From NCBI GenBank assembly GCA_009778545.1, contig WRJO01000004.1:1-43479 (forward strand): a stretch of DNA of 43,479 nucleotides, written 5' to 3'. The notes beneath the pieces were generated by a model. That model saw nothing but the letters and a program-made list of their open reading frames with translations, was not told the DNA's origin and made no database searches. Each line of letters opens with the position of its first letter. Within the stretch, counting starts at the first letter, position 1. The position numbers and the translations under genes are program-made. Shown piece after piece: positions 18,501-28,300 of the stretch. This DNA comes from Treponema sp. (lineage in GTDB: Bacteria > Spirochaetota > Spirochaetia > Treponematales > Breznakiellaceae).

Positions 18501-21500
18501 GAATGTCGTTGCGCCTCGGCGTATCAATGGTTACCACAGGCGGGGTATTGTCCAGGGTAAAGCTCCTCGTTGCCTCGCCCCATCTGCCTGCCATATCGAA
18601 AACCGTAACCTTTACGCGGCACAAGCCGTCTTCAACGCCATTGGGAACGGTAAAGCGTACTTCCCGTTCCTTATCCACCTCTTTGGGATAAACCGGATCG
18701 GCAGTGATAGTAAATTCTCTAACCACATTTCCCGGGAGCGTCAGCTCTGCCTGGATGGTGCGGAACCTGTTCTGATCGGTTATCGTAACGGGGAATACTA
18801 ATTCGCCGCCCGAATTGGCAGACGAAATAAACTGATCCACATCAAAGCTCACGGCAGGGTTGTTCCTGTCGTAGTAGAAGTACACATAGTCCGAATATAC
18901 GGGGTTGCCGTTCCCGGTTGCATCCCACAGCTCTGTTCCGTTACTGATTATCGAAGAATCTTTTGCCCGCAGGTTAATCCGGTACAGGCCGTCGGCGCGT
19001 TCTTTAACCGGCACCGCAGCGCCGCCGTTAATCGCTGTATTGCCGTTGATCTGCCAGTTGCCGCCTGAAATATTTACAACATCGGCTGCGTCATAGGCGA
19101 TTCCGGTATCGATCAATTCGATATGCCAGTTGCCGTTTTCGCCGACATAGGGGACGTTGTGCGTCAGGTCTTTTGTCCACTGGACGGAAGCCGATGTATT
19201 CCCCTTCAGGTCGGTTACCGCTGTCCGTCCCGTTCCCGGCGAATCCTCCTGCCATTCGGTCAGGAGGCCCCAGCCCTGCGCTTCTGCCCATTTGCCTGTC
19301 ATGTAGTCCCACTGCCAGACGCTGCTTTCCAGGCGGGAAATGCCGCTTGCCGTGTCGGTAACGCTGCCCTGGATGCGGAGGCTGTCGCTAAAGAACCGGT
19401 TGTAATATGGATCCGTCGGCTTCAAATTATTCAGCGGGTCCAGGTCGTCTTGATTAACGGGAGCAAGGCTTGAGACAAAGCCAATCGCCGGCGGGGAATC
19501 GTCCTTGATAAACGACCACACCGCCTCGTCGGACTCGTTGCCGGGCGTGTAATCGGCGGCGGTGACAAAAAGATCATAGACTGAACCGGGGGTAAGGCCT
19601 ATGTAATCTTCTATTGAGAGGGAGTACTGCCAGCTCATCTCAATGTATTCCGGCGGCCCGCTGGTAGCGGGGGGGTCGAGCGGTTCTGGCGGTTTGGGCA
19701 GGAACGTAATATGATTATACGAGTCGCTTTCGAGTACCCTCACCGGCGGATTTAACACATCCTTGCCTGTCGCCCGTTCCCTAATCCACAGCCGTACCTC
19801 TCTCAGATTGGCGTCGGTCGCCGTACCCCTAACGGTAAAGACATAGTTGGTAAAGCTGCCAGTTTTGCCGAAAACGGCCGGAGGATCGTTGTCGCCAATC
19901 TCGATGTCCTTTGCCGTATTCATCCTGTCGTCGGCATTATACGCCTGTATTTCTACCACCGGGCGTTTGGAATCGATCAAGAAAACATACATGTCGCGGA
20001 AATCGAAAACGTCTTCCGGCTCGCTGTCCAGCCAGTTGCCCGGCGTGTCGGCTATTCTGAACCGGATCGTGTGCATGCCGTCGTCAAGGGGGTTGATGGT
20101 TGGATTGCCGGCTGCGTCCGCTTTGGCCAGGTCTATTGTCCACCGGTAATTTCTGCCGGAGCCGTCGAATGTTGCCGCAGTGCGGAGAACAGGCTCGTTG
20201 TCTATCTGGTATTCGAACGATTCTGTGTCAATGTCGGATATACCGTCCTCGAAAGTACCGGCAAGCACGGGCATTCCGCCTGTGTCATAGTAAATAACCA
20301 CCGACCGGGCATTGGGCCGGTTTTCATACTCGTGAATTGCATCATACTTGTCCTCGTTCCGGTCCTGATACTCCTGGCCGGTAAGGTTATTCGCCCACCA
20401 GCGGTTGAACGTTAACGTCGGAGCAAGGTCGGCAAGGCGCGCTTCGCCGATGTTGGTAAAGGAGAACGACGGCGGATCCATGTCCTTGATAAACGTTACC
20501 GAATCGGAACCGGTCTTGCCGCTTGAATCGGTAACGGAAAAGCTCAGCGTGTGCGAACCGGGTGATATGGCTTCAAAGTGAAGCATGTTATACACGTCAG
20601 TGGCGGGGATGGTAAAATAAACGCCGGTAACAGCATGGCCGTTAATGTCGGTTGTCGCGAATTCCCTGCTGATATTGCCGGGATTTTCGGGATTAAACGC
20701 GGCAGAAGAAAGCGAAGGATCGATCTCGACATCCAGCGGCACTGCCTGGCCCCCTTCAAGCTGCCAGTTTATTTTATATATGTTGCCGCTCTTAACAAGG
20801 TTGGCATCCTTAAAAATTCCTCTGATGACAAATTCCCTTCGTGCCGACCTGCCGTATGTCGAGCCGTTTACCGGCGTGAGCAGTTCAATTTCCGGAGACG
20901 TATCGTCATAGACAAAGTGGATGAGCTTGCGCCGTGAAACGCGGCTTGCCGTATCCTTTTCCCCATCGGGGGTATATTTATTGATGGCCGCGTCTGTCGC
21001 CTCGATAACGATGTACTTAACGCCGTCGCCGCCAAATTCCGCATCGGTGAACAGGCCCCGCTCAGAATCGACGCTCTTTACCAGGGGTATGTTAAGGTTC
21101 AGGCTGGTGCCAGCGACGGTAATTCCGTTGGCTGCTTTTACAATTATTCCGTTCCGATCCGGTCCCGCCAGGGTAAATTCAGGATCGTTTTCGACATCAT
21201 AAATATTTATTAAAGCGGGATTCGGGTGGTTGTGGGCAAGCCAGATGCGGAGCGTATCCATTGAAAGATCAAAGCCGTTGTCTTCCAGCACCGCGCCCTG
21301 CAGAATAAGGCCGGTCTGTCCGACGACCATTCCTCCGCCCGGACTGACGTTGCTAAAGTACGGCTTGTCTTCTTCCTGCAAAAGGAATATTTCCTGCTGC
21401 AGGGACGCGTCGGAAATGTTGCCCGCCGAGTCGACCGCGATAACAAAAAGCCGGTACTCGCCGTCGGGATTGGGGAGGTCTTCCGTGTCAATAAAGATCG

Positions 21501-24500
21501 TGAAACTGCGCTTTTCCATGTCCACTTCGCCGTACGCCCCGCCGCCGCTGGCGCCGTTCGTGTAACCGCCCGTTCCGTACAGCGCGCCGGGAATGATGTG
21601 GACCGTATCTTTTTCGTCGTAACCGGGCAATCCTGCGGGGAAGGCATCGTATTCCGTTACCATCCCGCCGCCAAGGGCGCTATACAGCGAAGGCGAAGTG
21701 CCCATTTGAGCTGCGGCCACCGCGCCGTATGATCCGGCGTTGGCGGGCAAAAGCCACCAGCGTATGCCGTCTACCTTAAAGTTGTCGGTGGCGCTTATGG
21801 TAAAGCTGATTACCTTGTTTGCCAGCCTTCCCCTGTTCAGATTGTCGCTGCTGGCGGATAGCCGTGGGCCTGCAAGCACCACGTCGTTGAACCGGCGCTC
21901 GAACGTATCGATCATCTTGGTCAGCGCGACGGTGGGCGGCTCTTCGTCTACCGAGTACCGCGCGGACAGGCTGGACTGCACCCCGAAACGGTCTTCGAAC
22001 GTAAGCCGGTAGTCAAACTCGCCGGAGCGGCCCTGCATGTTAATCGTAGCGATAAAGTTGTATTCCCAAATTTTTTGGTTTTCCGGCTTTCTCCGCAGAT
22101 CGCCTTCGGATACTTCAAACGTAACCTCGTCGGTGATATTGTCCCGTCCTTCAAAAACCTGCATGTCGACTACTTTGATAGGCCCATTTTCGTCCGAAAC
22201 GGTTCCGTGCAGGTAGACGTTGGTGCTTGCCGATATGTAGATGCTGTTAATCGGCGTTCCCCTGTTTTTGTCGGCAAAGAGGCCCGCCGATTCGGCGGCG
22301 GGCGGGCTAGAATCTACGGCGATCCAGAAGCTCTTCGTCGTTGTTGCCGCGCTTGCATGGGCGGCCCTGTCCGGCATTATCAGCTTGATCCGGGGATCGG
22401 TGTAGTCGGACACGGAGACGGTTATTTTATACAGGCCGTCGGGCAGGCTGTGGAAGTTGTTTTTAGCTGAATTGGGAGGTATCGGGCTGACTGATTCGGT
22501 ATCAGGCGCGCCGAACAGGAAATTGTACGCCGGCCGTTTTTTGAGGCTGTCCAGCAGAACGGTCTGGCTTATCGTCCCCCCGCGCCGTTCCTTAACGGCA
22601 TTCCGGTACACCACGCCGTTTTCGGTCGTGGTCGGCTGGGGCGCGAACGCATTCTTAATCTCTTCCTGGGTCAGGCTGATAATGTGGGCGTCGTCGTCGT
22701 AGGCGATGATTTTTCTGTCGTCGTCTACATACGAGCCAACCATGGTAACTGCCACCGAGGAATTCCCCGCATCGGTCGTCCTTGAGTCGCCCAGGTCCAA
22801 TCCGTCGTCGTCGCTGAGCCGCAGCACCCGGATCGAAGCGCCCGGCCTGAACCGGTTCATTCCCGGCCATGTTTCAAAAGTATTGGGATCGCCGTAATTC
22901 GGTTCTGTTATGCGATCTTCTATGGAAAGCCCGAAGTCGATTTTCGGCTTGTCGGATTCGTAGTCAACTTTGAGGGGGAAGCTGTTATGCCCCACGTTAA
23001 ACGCGTTGTCGCGGGCAAATGCGTATAACAGATACCGTTCCCCATCGGGAAGGATTCTGTCTTTTTCCCAGTCGTCGGGGATAATGTTTCCCTGCGCGTC
23101 CTGGGTAAAGTAGATGGGAGAAACCTTGAACAGGCAGGCAGAGTTAAAGATCGGGCCGTCTCGAACGATAATGTTCCTGGCGGGATTGTCCGGGTCCGGC
23201 AGGCTCATCGCGCCGGGAACGGTCGAATTGGAAATGGGAAGCCAGGTAACCTCCCTGTCGGCAGGATCGGCCATCCGGGCGATGTAGCTTTCCATAATGT
23301 CCCGGTCGTTTTCATGCACAACGACAAAGACCTGCTCGGGGTTATTTGCGTACCCCTCACGGTAAAAGTACGGGGCAGTCGCGTTGCGGAGCCGCGAATC
23401 TTCGGGCCGCATGTCGGCGATCATGAACGTCGGCTTAACGACGCCGTTAACGGTGTACACGGGGTTAAGCGGATCAAAGTCGGCAAAGCCGGGATCATCG
23501 GCGGCGGGAATGTCGACAAAGCCGCCTTCCATGCCGTTAAGCGTCACCTGCGGCGGCACCCGGTCGATGTAGAGGTCGTACGAAACCGGTTCGGGGATCG
23601 GCGTAGACGTTTTGCTGCGGGTAGTTACATAGAGGGTGTAGTGCCCTTCGTCCAGCCTGCCGTCGCTGCCGGGGTGGTCGTCAATGTCTATCCAGTCGCC
23701 GTAGCTCGAAGCTTCCAGAGCGGCGGTGTTGATCCTGCCCTTGTCGTTCAGCCAGTCCGGGCCCTGGTAGATCTGCACGGTGGAACGGCCCGCCAACGCG
23801 GCATAGGCTTTGGACGTTACCCGCTCGTTGCCCGTGTCGTTGTAGGTAAAGACAAAGCTCCGGGTGCTGGGAGTCATTTCCTGGATGTGGGGATTTTCGA
23901 GGCCCCAGTAGATGTACGGCTGGGCAAGTTCGACATAATCGCTATAAAAACCCTGGTACGGCGGTTCGTCCGCCGGGTCCCAGATAAAGCGTCCCTTATA
24001 GCCCCCGTCCCTTTCAAAATACACCGATGCGGAGGCGATGCCCCGCGAGTGGCGCGCCCGCAGGCGCAGGGTAAAGGGGCCGTTCTTGGTCGATATGTTC
24101 CGGTCGATATACCGGTGGCTGCCTTCCGGGTCTATGTCGTAATCGTTGTACCAGTCAAGGTCGTCATTCCAGCCTTCCGGCGGGGCCTTATCTATGGCTT
24201 CCAGCTTCCAGAGGTTCAGCGTGGGGCTTTCTTCCGGAGCGCTCAGGTATACAATAATCAGGCTGCATTCAAGCTGTTCCGCCTCGCTCATCCCTTCCCA
24301 TTTTTCTTCGTAATAGCTTTGCGGAAAATACGTTTCCGTCGCGGCGATGTCGCGGCTCTGTGCCCGAATCTGGAAAGCGTAAAACCGGTCGGCGACATTG
24401 GGAAGGTTGAAAATAAACTGGGCGCTGTGCGGCCCAAGGTCGTTCAGGCTGTCTCCATGGGCGTGGCGGTCGGCAAAAGCCTCCCAGGGAAGCTCCGCTT

Positions 24501-25314
24501 CCGACGGGGGCTGGCTGTAGGGGAATATTTTTACCCCGTCCGAATTGACCGGCGCGTCTCCGTCGGCATCGCTGTAAATCTGCCAAAAGCGAATCTGCGG
24601 GGGGAAAAACCGCTGTATTTCGCCTGTTTCGGGATCTATCTCTTCGGCGCTTCTCTTGTTGATCCCCTCGTTGTCGGTGATAATGCCCGCCATCAGCGTG
24701 CTAACTTCCGCCCTGCGCGGATAGAACGGATAGTCGCCGCCCCTGTATTCGTAATTCAGCAGCGTGCTGCCCAGTTCCCCCCGGCTGATCCCCACGTTGA
24801 TCGGCGGAAGGGCCAGGCTGATAAGCGGCGGATCGTTCTTGATGAAGAAGGCGATTTCGTCGGTTTCCGTCCACTTTCCCACCGAATCGGTAACCTTGAG
24901 CCGGATTTTAAAATCGCCGTCGCCAAAGTCGCAGGTGTTAATGTCCAGGTACCATGTCCAGTCGGGCAGCAGCGTTACCGTGTAGTACTCGTAGTAGGGA
25001 TTGGGTATAAGAGTATGTAACCCGGTTTCCTCGTCAAAGATGGAGAGGTATTCGTCGTGGCTGGTTACTTTTAGTTCCACCTTGTCCAGCTTGTAGTCGT
25101 CGTGGGCGGTTCCATGGAACCTCCGTTCGCCGCGTATATGCTCCCCCGCCCCCGGACTTATAAGCGTTACCGTGGGATCGTAGAGGTCTACAACGCCGCC
25201 AAGGCCGGCCTTAAACGGCTGCTCGCAGGCGAGCATCGCCAGCAGCAGCGAACCAAGGCACAGCATACGGATAATTTTCTTACTTGCAATCATGGTTTTA
25301 ACCCTCTTATTCAT
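12499..25314 (-). CDS. Giant (4271 aa) Ig-like-repeat lipoprotein with C-terminal propeller-like (BNR/Asp-box-like) region
   Basis: Signal MNKRVKTMIASKKIIRMLCLGSLLLAMLAC|EQPF lipobox; repeated linkers of (F/I)xxDxxPPxV type (VDSSPPAAES, YDDTSPEIEL, IKDDSPPAIGF, LDNTPPVVTI); C-terminus GLVVAYYDTANNTLRLAYSN...YVSMKVDKENNIHLAFYNS...ISVDNEGNPWIVYGD. RBS AGGGAGGG before ATG. Confidence 0.88.
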   Translation of the reverse strand: MNKRVKTMIASKKIIRMLCLGSLLLAMLACEQPFKAGLGGVVDLYDPTVTLISPGAGEHIRGERRFHGTAHDDYKLDKVELKVTSHDEYLSIFDEETGLHTLIPNPYYEYYTVTLLPDWTWYLDINTCDFGDGDFKIRLKVTDSVGKWTETDEIAFFIKNDPPLISLALPPINVGISRGELGSTLLNYEYRGGDYPFYPRRAEVSTLMAGIITDNEGINKRSAEEIDPETGEIQRFFPPQIRFWQIYSDADGDAPVNSDGVKIFPYSQPPSEAELPWEAFADRHAHGDSLNDLGPHSAQFIFNLPNVADRFYAFQIRAQSRDIAATETYFPQSYYEEKWEGMSEAEQLECSLIIVYLSAPEESPTLNLWKLEAIDKAPPEGWNDDLDWYNDYDIDPEGSHRYIDRNISTKNGPFTLRLRARHSRGIASASVYFERDGGYKGRFIWDPADEPPYQGFYSDYVELAQPYIYWGLENPHIQEMTPSTRSFVFTYNDTGNERVTSKAYAALAGRSTVQIYQGPDWLNDKGRINTAALEASSYGDWIDIDDHPGSDGRLDEGHYTLYVTTRSKTSTPIPEPVSYDLYIDRVPPQVTLNGMEGGFVDIPAADDPGFADFDPLNPVYTVNGVVKPTFMIADMRPEDSRLRNATAPYFYREGYANNPEQVFVVVHENDRDIMESYIARMADPADREVTWLPISNSTVPGAMSLPDPDNPARNIIVRDGPIFNSACLFKVSPIYFTQDAQGNIIPDDWEKDRILPDGERYLLYAFARDNAFNVGHNSFPLKVDYESDKPKIDFGLSIEDRITEPNYGDPNTFETWPGMNRFRPGASIRVLRLSDDDGLDLGDSRTTDAGNSSVAVTMVGSYVDDDRKIIAYDDDAHIISLTQEEIKNAFAPQPTTTENGVVYRNAVKERRGGTISQTVLLDSLKKRPAYNFLFGAPDTESVSPIPPNSAKNNFHSLPDGLYKITVSVSDYTDPRIKLIMPDRAAHASAATTTKSFWIAVDSSPPAAESAGLFADKNRGTPINSIYISASTNVYLHGTVSDENGPIKVVDMQVFEGRDNITDEVTFEVSEGDLRRKPENQKIWEYNFIATINMQGRSGEFDYRLTFEDRFGVQSSLSARYSVDEEPPTVALTKMIDTFERRFNDVVLAGPRLSASSDNLNRGRLANKVISFTISATDNFKVDGIRWWLLPANAGSYGAVAAAQMGTSPSLYSALGGGMVTEYDAFPAGLPGYDEKDTVHIIPGALYGTGGYTNGASGGGAYGEVDMEKRSFTIFIDTEDLPNPDGEYRLFVIAVDSAGNISDASLQQEIFLLQEEDKPYFSNVSPGGGMVVGQTGLILQGAVLEDNGFDLSMDTLRIWLAHNHPNPALINIYDVENDPEFTLAGPDRNGIIVKAANGITVAGTSLNLNIPLVKSVDSERGLFTDAEFGGDGVKYIVIEATDAAINKYTPDGEKDTASRVSRRKLIHFVYDDTSPEIELLTPVNGSTYGRSARREFVIRGIFKDANLVKSGNIYKINWQLEGGQAVPLDVEIDPSLSSAAFNPENPGNISREFATTDINGHAVTGVYFTIPATDVYNMLHFEAISPGSHTLSFSVTDSSGKTGSDSVTFIKDMDPPSFSFTNIGEARLADLAPTLTFNRWWANNLTGQEYQDRNEDKYDAIHEYENRPNARSVVIYYDTGGMPVLAGTFEDGISDIDTESFEYQIDNEPVLRTAATFDGSGRNYRWTIDLAKADAAGNPTINPLDDGMHTIRFRIADTPGNWLDSEPEDVFDFRDMYVFLIDSKRPVVEIQAYNADDRMNTAKDIEIGDNDPPAVFGKTGSFTNYVFTVRGTATDANLREVRLWIRERATGKDVLNPPVRVLESDSYNHITFLPKPPEPLDPPATSGPPEYIEMSWQYSLSIEDYIGLTPGSVYDLFVTAADYTPGNESDEAVWSFIKDDSPPAIGFVSSLAPVNQDDLDPLNNLKPTDPYYNRFFSDSLRIQGSVTDTASGISRLESSVWQWDYMTGKWAEAQGWGLLTEWQEDSPGTGRTAVTDLKGNTSASVQWTKDLTHNVPYVGENGNWHIELIDTGIAYDAADVVNISGGNWQINGNTAINGGAAVPVKERADGLYRINLRAKDSSIISNGTELWDATGNGNPVYSDYVYFYYDRNNPAVSFDVDQFISSANSGGELVFPVTITDQNRFRTIQAELTLPGNVVREFTITADPVYPKEVDKEREVRFTVPNGVEDGLCRVKVTVFDMAGRWGEATRSFTLDNTPPVVTIDTPRRNDIRDPGYEWGGEKIDGGQDNQIRGSAADRSETHSESGIASMWYHIGFVNGTDWPNQAAIEAVVKTQFGGDFDAAADYVATGNADVKGNSWFRLGGVAPRGFVVNPNIHDWVMDIPDIFPGTENTTKEIVGGLKQYSRAIEVKGRDYNGSSTHKMVRPVPRDISGEDGIVSMPLYIRVTDRAGNVSYEWRDIWFYPDGDIPVTTINGLPEILDPDKPDDPVADVTMGGTVSVDGNATNVQSVNSVIFRVRVDKKVSAGGNYVSYAMYDPDDEDNIIELEGNDGSLLTGDSLEAGRSEWEVLVKGGVSTKGWYYANRESAAGNPSLPWNFNFNSLGEITNLIKTEGFYSGTGLPAGNPEDNNMIRVYLEVFAFSGKGQALRSSFAGSDRIADIDRLPEPTPKPYIRIFYIKNTTPEIKGREAGSFASGSPAVTEWQEYRGQGSTDLRSGRFAVRALLDAAEGRTLRAVFIRLGEEGGGWQPAWNIGDDATGNKTMPGLNIIPVDENGDAISPNNYNIPNRWYRLTMSFDSRATDAVTGFNQVKGGAWSEYGGKYPIEIRIQDDATPWSEAIQGFEIDIDNFAPAADPLRRTNPRAAGTNQDFMGRVFDFSDNLLNPGMGSANAPRDISHVYVWLTKRVGTAQVDSHFIKMMPKDGDTEKQKLISEGVLRTGILSNRNVEVAYDPVTDNAVSVKWPMKDDKEDKGTPSDIRYPAEIDTSPADTFNENGWVLKISGSTAIPGSVPRMSWIPNPRSWDITWMFQLDTEKLPDGLLTLHYIVEDTAGNASHHTQVITVGNSSPEIDRITLYTDNNGIGAVYETHDTMDIASTEYYIPEYRSIMTTNLTGTEAGFEKIMKNFGYLNSGFISKNSFIGFKVETMFGNNALNYSLQYVKRQQLTLTAEKLQAMVDNRTPSHADYGKYSNLYTIASLGDYTNPARWRSLGAHKAETPIGTHFVLALDAVPAGFEDSSAIVWQYELVGGLKKATPAGGLPKDDGFNPPVLPNNANPPIGEPGHGFNFQGADFDVVDTDKINEFFGSLPDNEDNDPCDTAFFLITVWDSLVENQGMEAQLHDAVVVGMNVYLTDPVPPTIRLYDLNPYTENAVTGNNVGDSRETDSDGNPIPNLDITIRNAANPRGIGDNILRGGLFNANTERDPVSSGHIEPRDSAHAASDLEPKDTALYPRVKNPGTGQYYNIWADGYVEGDSWKNKVKDNSGVEVEVARDMVSGKVILRGQAYDNQLIREIRIHIGASENTDLYHPVDGQGMAVLRIDTSDPLTNPNFRKLQPVNGAQAWAVEEMHWKDGHTVEWAYVWDTEKLPAGGAPAGNIGIWVAAIDENGNGKAGLASTKVERTQEVEAQDKFKTTAAVDIVPYITGFRRYGNNNPSFTVNWSSSSQQPRYATRRSRQGWYSFFRGETNIAAFGYNLKGPGATAMNIQTGGSASYNLTTTGTGVPTQTVNRIVFAVPNNTSSVSGKIRLETSVTVNGSEEALNHRTNADQSWNREGGSFTPGSQLWTNKPYAHIWRSMESSNASDTPVTYFGNKSEEAGSHELSSPSMALEYTGGNSGRLTGVWSVYRLKDVYYGRNSHAVRNPETPAKGSGDEQIPNHQVGRGFYSNTHQQYSGKPIIPPDAPYVGPDVSFYNGSRANGTIVCSWEAQGGRLLLRNGTDFNAPFISYDERSSHYLPISTTGNSGNNTVANDRWQNSRALATGTTSADSHGIAYNAVNGRLYYARGSVVTGSGSQSITASVNIDGSGATSGIVNNSICGTISASSNAGLFCAIDYDSTGLVVAYYDTANNTLRLAYSNSVTPNSTGSNWTRRYVLPANHALRQGSGRYVSMKVDKENNIHLAFYNSIHNTIVYAVGTRTGNFTAYAVDTVVSGGVWTDISVDNEGNPWIVYGDNFRIGSYDGARIAYRTNSNTASGGIRFIGTLADEITGHDITGWEAVSVPSDYVVNNDRLNIEAWPPTVRGGTLGSAPGWHAAIGYGSDMFRLAYFYRPTWKDY

Positions 25315-25327
25315 CGCCGTACCCTCC

Positions 25328-28300
25328 CTACTTCACATAATACGCGATTCGGAAATAATCCGAGGATAGATAGCCCACCGCCCCGTTCCAGAATTTGTTG
25401 TTATTGCCTGTAGTGGGACTGGAATTCCGCGCCGGGAAACACTCCATGCCGGTACGCCCGTTCTCCACAGAATAATCCGTGGGAACGTGCATGGTTTCCC
25501 AGCCGGTTATCGACGTACCGAACATGTCGTTAAGGTTTTTGGTATAGTCGGTAGTGTTGCGGTACGCCACCTTTACCCCGTCCTTTGAGTTTGCGTAACC
25601 CTCGTCGTGGTACGATATCCAGGGGTTGCCGTTTTCGTCCAGCGAGAGCGTACACCAGCGTCCTACTGCGCCCACATTGTCTACCACCTGCACGGTTACA
25701 TTGGTAAAGGTTGAGTTGGCGGCGGTATTGTTTGGGGTAATAATGCCGGTGATGTAGACCAGCTTTTTGGTAATTTCGTTCATCGCCGCTATGTGGATGC
25801 GGTTAAATGTGTCCGGATTGGTGGCGGCTGTGCCTCTCATATCAATCTTAATACTGACATACGCGCCGGTTCCAAAATGATTCTGGTTGGTCGTCGGGAT
25901 GACGTTATCTATGACGCGCCAGTTGTTGTTGCTGGCGTTGGAAGCGTTGGCAGTGGTGGGCGCAACATTGTTGCTGATCGCCATTTTTAGCTTTGAGTTG
26001 GTCGCATCGTAGTACACGATAACGGGATAGCCCTGACTGGTAACAGCAATAGCGTTGTGATAGCCGGTGTCGGGCAGCCCGGGTTTCGGACGATTGTTAC
26101 CGGTATTTTTGCGGCCGTCATGGTCATAGATACGGTCAAGGTTTGCGGTATGGGTTATGCGGAAAGCATCGCCGCCGTCCAGGGTAGCGTCTACGTTCCC
26201 GGTGTCATATCCAAACTGCGTGCCAGGAGTGATTTTACCATTATCATCATAATTGGGAAGGCGTTCCCAAAATGTACCATTCATCATCTGAAAATTACCC
26301 CAGGGAGGATGCCAGACTAGATGTAGGCCATTTCTGGTAGCCGGCCTTGAAACACGTGTCATTGTTCCCGGCATTGGCGCGCGCAATTCAAATTTTTCAT
26401 TTGCGGGAACTTGAGCTATAGCTGGCGTTTGTGGCTGCGGCCCTAAAGTATAGATCAACTGGTCCCGTGTAACGGTGAATGTGGTATTGATATTACTGTT
26501 ACTATTTCCAACATGTGTTTCCCGCAAAGCGTCAAATTTAAATTGGTCATGATCGATTACGTCAGTCCACACCATGCTTAGTTTATAATCCCGGGCCTCT
26601 GTAGCGTTTCTGCCGTTTCCCTCTGTGAGCGGGCCGTCTTCATCGTCAAAGCCGCCGTCCAGGTTTACCCATGCCCAGGGGGCTGCGGTAAATCTGTTTA
26701 TAATTCCGGGGTCTTGCCTCCTGTTATGCCGGTACTTTATCGAGCCGTCTTTGCCATCGTAGTAGCTAACATGAATGTGTTCTGCGCCGGAACCAGGCGT
26801 ATAAACGACAATGTGGGGCCGTGCGAACTGGTTGGTGCTCGCAGGTTCGGTATTCCCCCATTTAAACCGCGTAGAAGAGTTATAGTAGGTTTTTTCCACC
26901 AGGTAATGGCCAGTCGCGCCAGAAGTGCCGACTACGTTGCTCGGGAAGTTTGAAATAGCTTCATTTGGATAGCCACCTACACCGCTTTTAAGATTGGAAA
27001 CGGCGCCGCCCTGTCCCCAGACATACACCCCGCCAAGGTCCCACCATGCCTTGTTTGCCCCCTGCCTGCCAATAAAGCTGGAAACAACCCAAGGATGCGG
27101 GGATCGGTTACTGTTTCCGTTAGTTCCGCTGCCGACGCTAAAGTAAATATCGGACATAATAACCGGGTCTACAAAGGCGGCTACACGGCGGGTAGTATTG
27201 GAGTTGTTGCTGCTGACGGTGGTACCGTTGTTTTCATCATGACTCGACCAGAGCGTGCCGGTTCTGGGATCCATGCTCATGGAGGGGTTTTGAATAAACT
27301 GATTATCGTTGATCTTCCTGAACCGGCCCTGATCCGCGCCGGTATCGCTTGTGGTATTGTTCGACTGCCAGATATGGACACGGGTATAGTCGTCCCAAAG
27401 GTCAGAACCTTCGATGGCTGGCGAACGTTCCGTGTTCCAGGGTTGGATGTAGGGCTGTGTGCCTGACAATGGCCGGTCGGAGCCGTTATTGGCTGCCATA
27501 TAGCTGCCGGCGGTTAGCGTTAGCCTTCCGTCGCCCGTTGTCGCAGCCGCTTGTATGTTTTGGGAAAGAATACGGTAGCGGGCTGCACGGTAGGCATCTG
27601 CCGCGTCTTCATTTGCAGGAATATTGCCGTCAACAATGCCATACGTAACCAGGTTCGCGGCAGTCGCGGCACCGGTCCCCCTGTTTGCAGACTCCGGCAG
27701 CGAAATAGTGGTAGTAATATCGTCCCCGCCAAGGTTAAAGCCCTTTATTAACGGCGCTTCTGCCCTGGCAAAGATGTACCTGCCCTGCAGCGAGCGGGTG
27801 TCGTTGCGGAACTGCGTTTTATTCCGGTGGAATCCGGTAATGTAGGGCCGCAGGTGCATCTCTATGGCGTTGTACTTGTGCATGCCTTCAGGGAAGCCGG
27901 GGTTGTGTATCTCGTAGCTGATGCCGGTATTGGTGTGGGCCTCTTCCCGTGTCGCATTTATCGGGCTGCTTTCCTTTCTTGGCTCGGAAGCAACGGTATT
28001 GGTGTTCATGTTATACGAAAGGGCGCGGACGGTAACATTGCCCACGACGGTGTCTGCCGGAATCGTTTCGGTGTCCCACATATACGCCCATTCCACGCGG
28101 TGGCGGTACAGGTCGATGGTGTCGGTAAAGTACACCTTCCCCGCCGCGCTTGCGGACGGTGTTAAAAGACCGGTTCGCGGCGGCGTGAAATTCGCCGGAT
28201 TGGCCGGCGTTGCCGGATCGTCGGACTGCACCAAGATGTCGAACGTGCTGCCCCCTATTTGCAGGGCGACCCGCTGGACGCGCTGGTCGTCTTCCACATA

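Noticed and set aside
23314-25020. 568-aa plus-strand ORF (and others such as 36623-37948, 28259-29479, 15301-16200)
   Set aside because: Antisense to the giant lipoprotein genes; compositionally explained by GC-biased codon positions, with no recognisable domain or signal.
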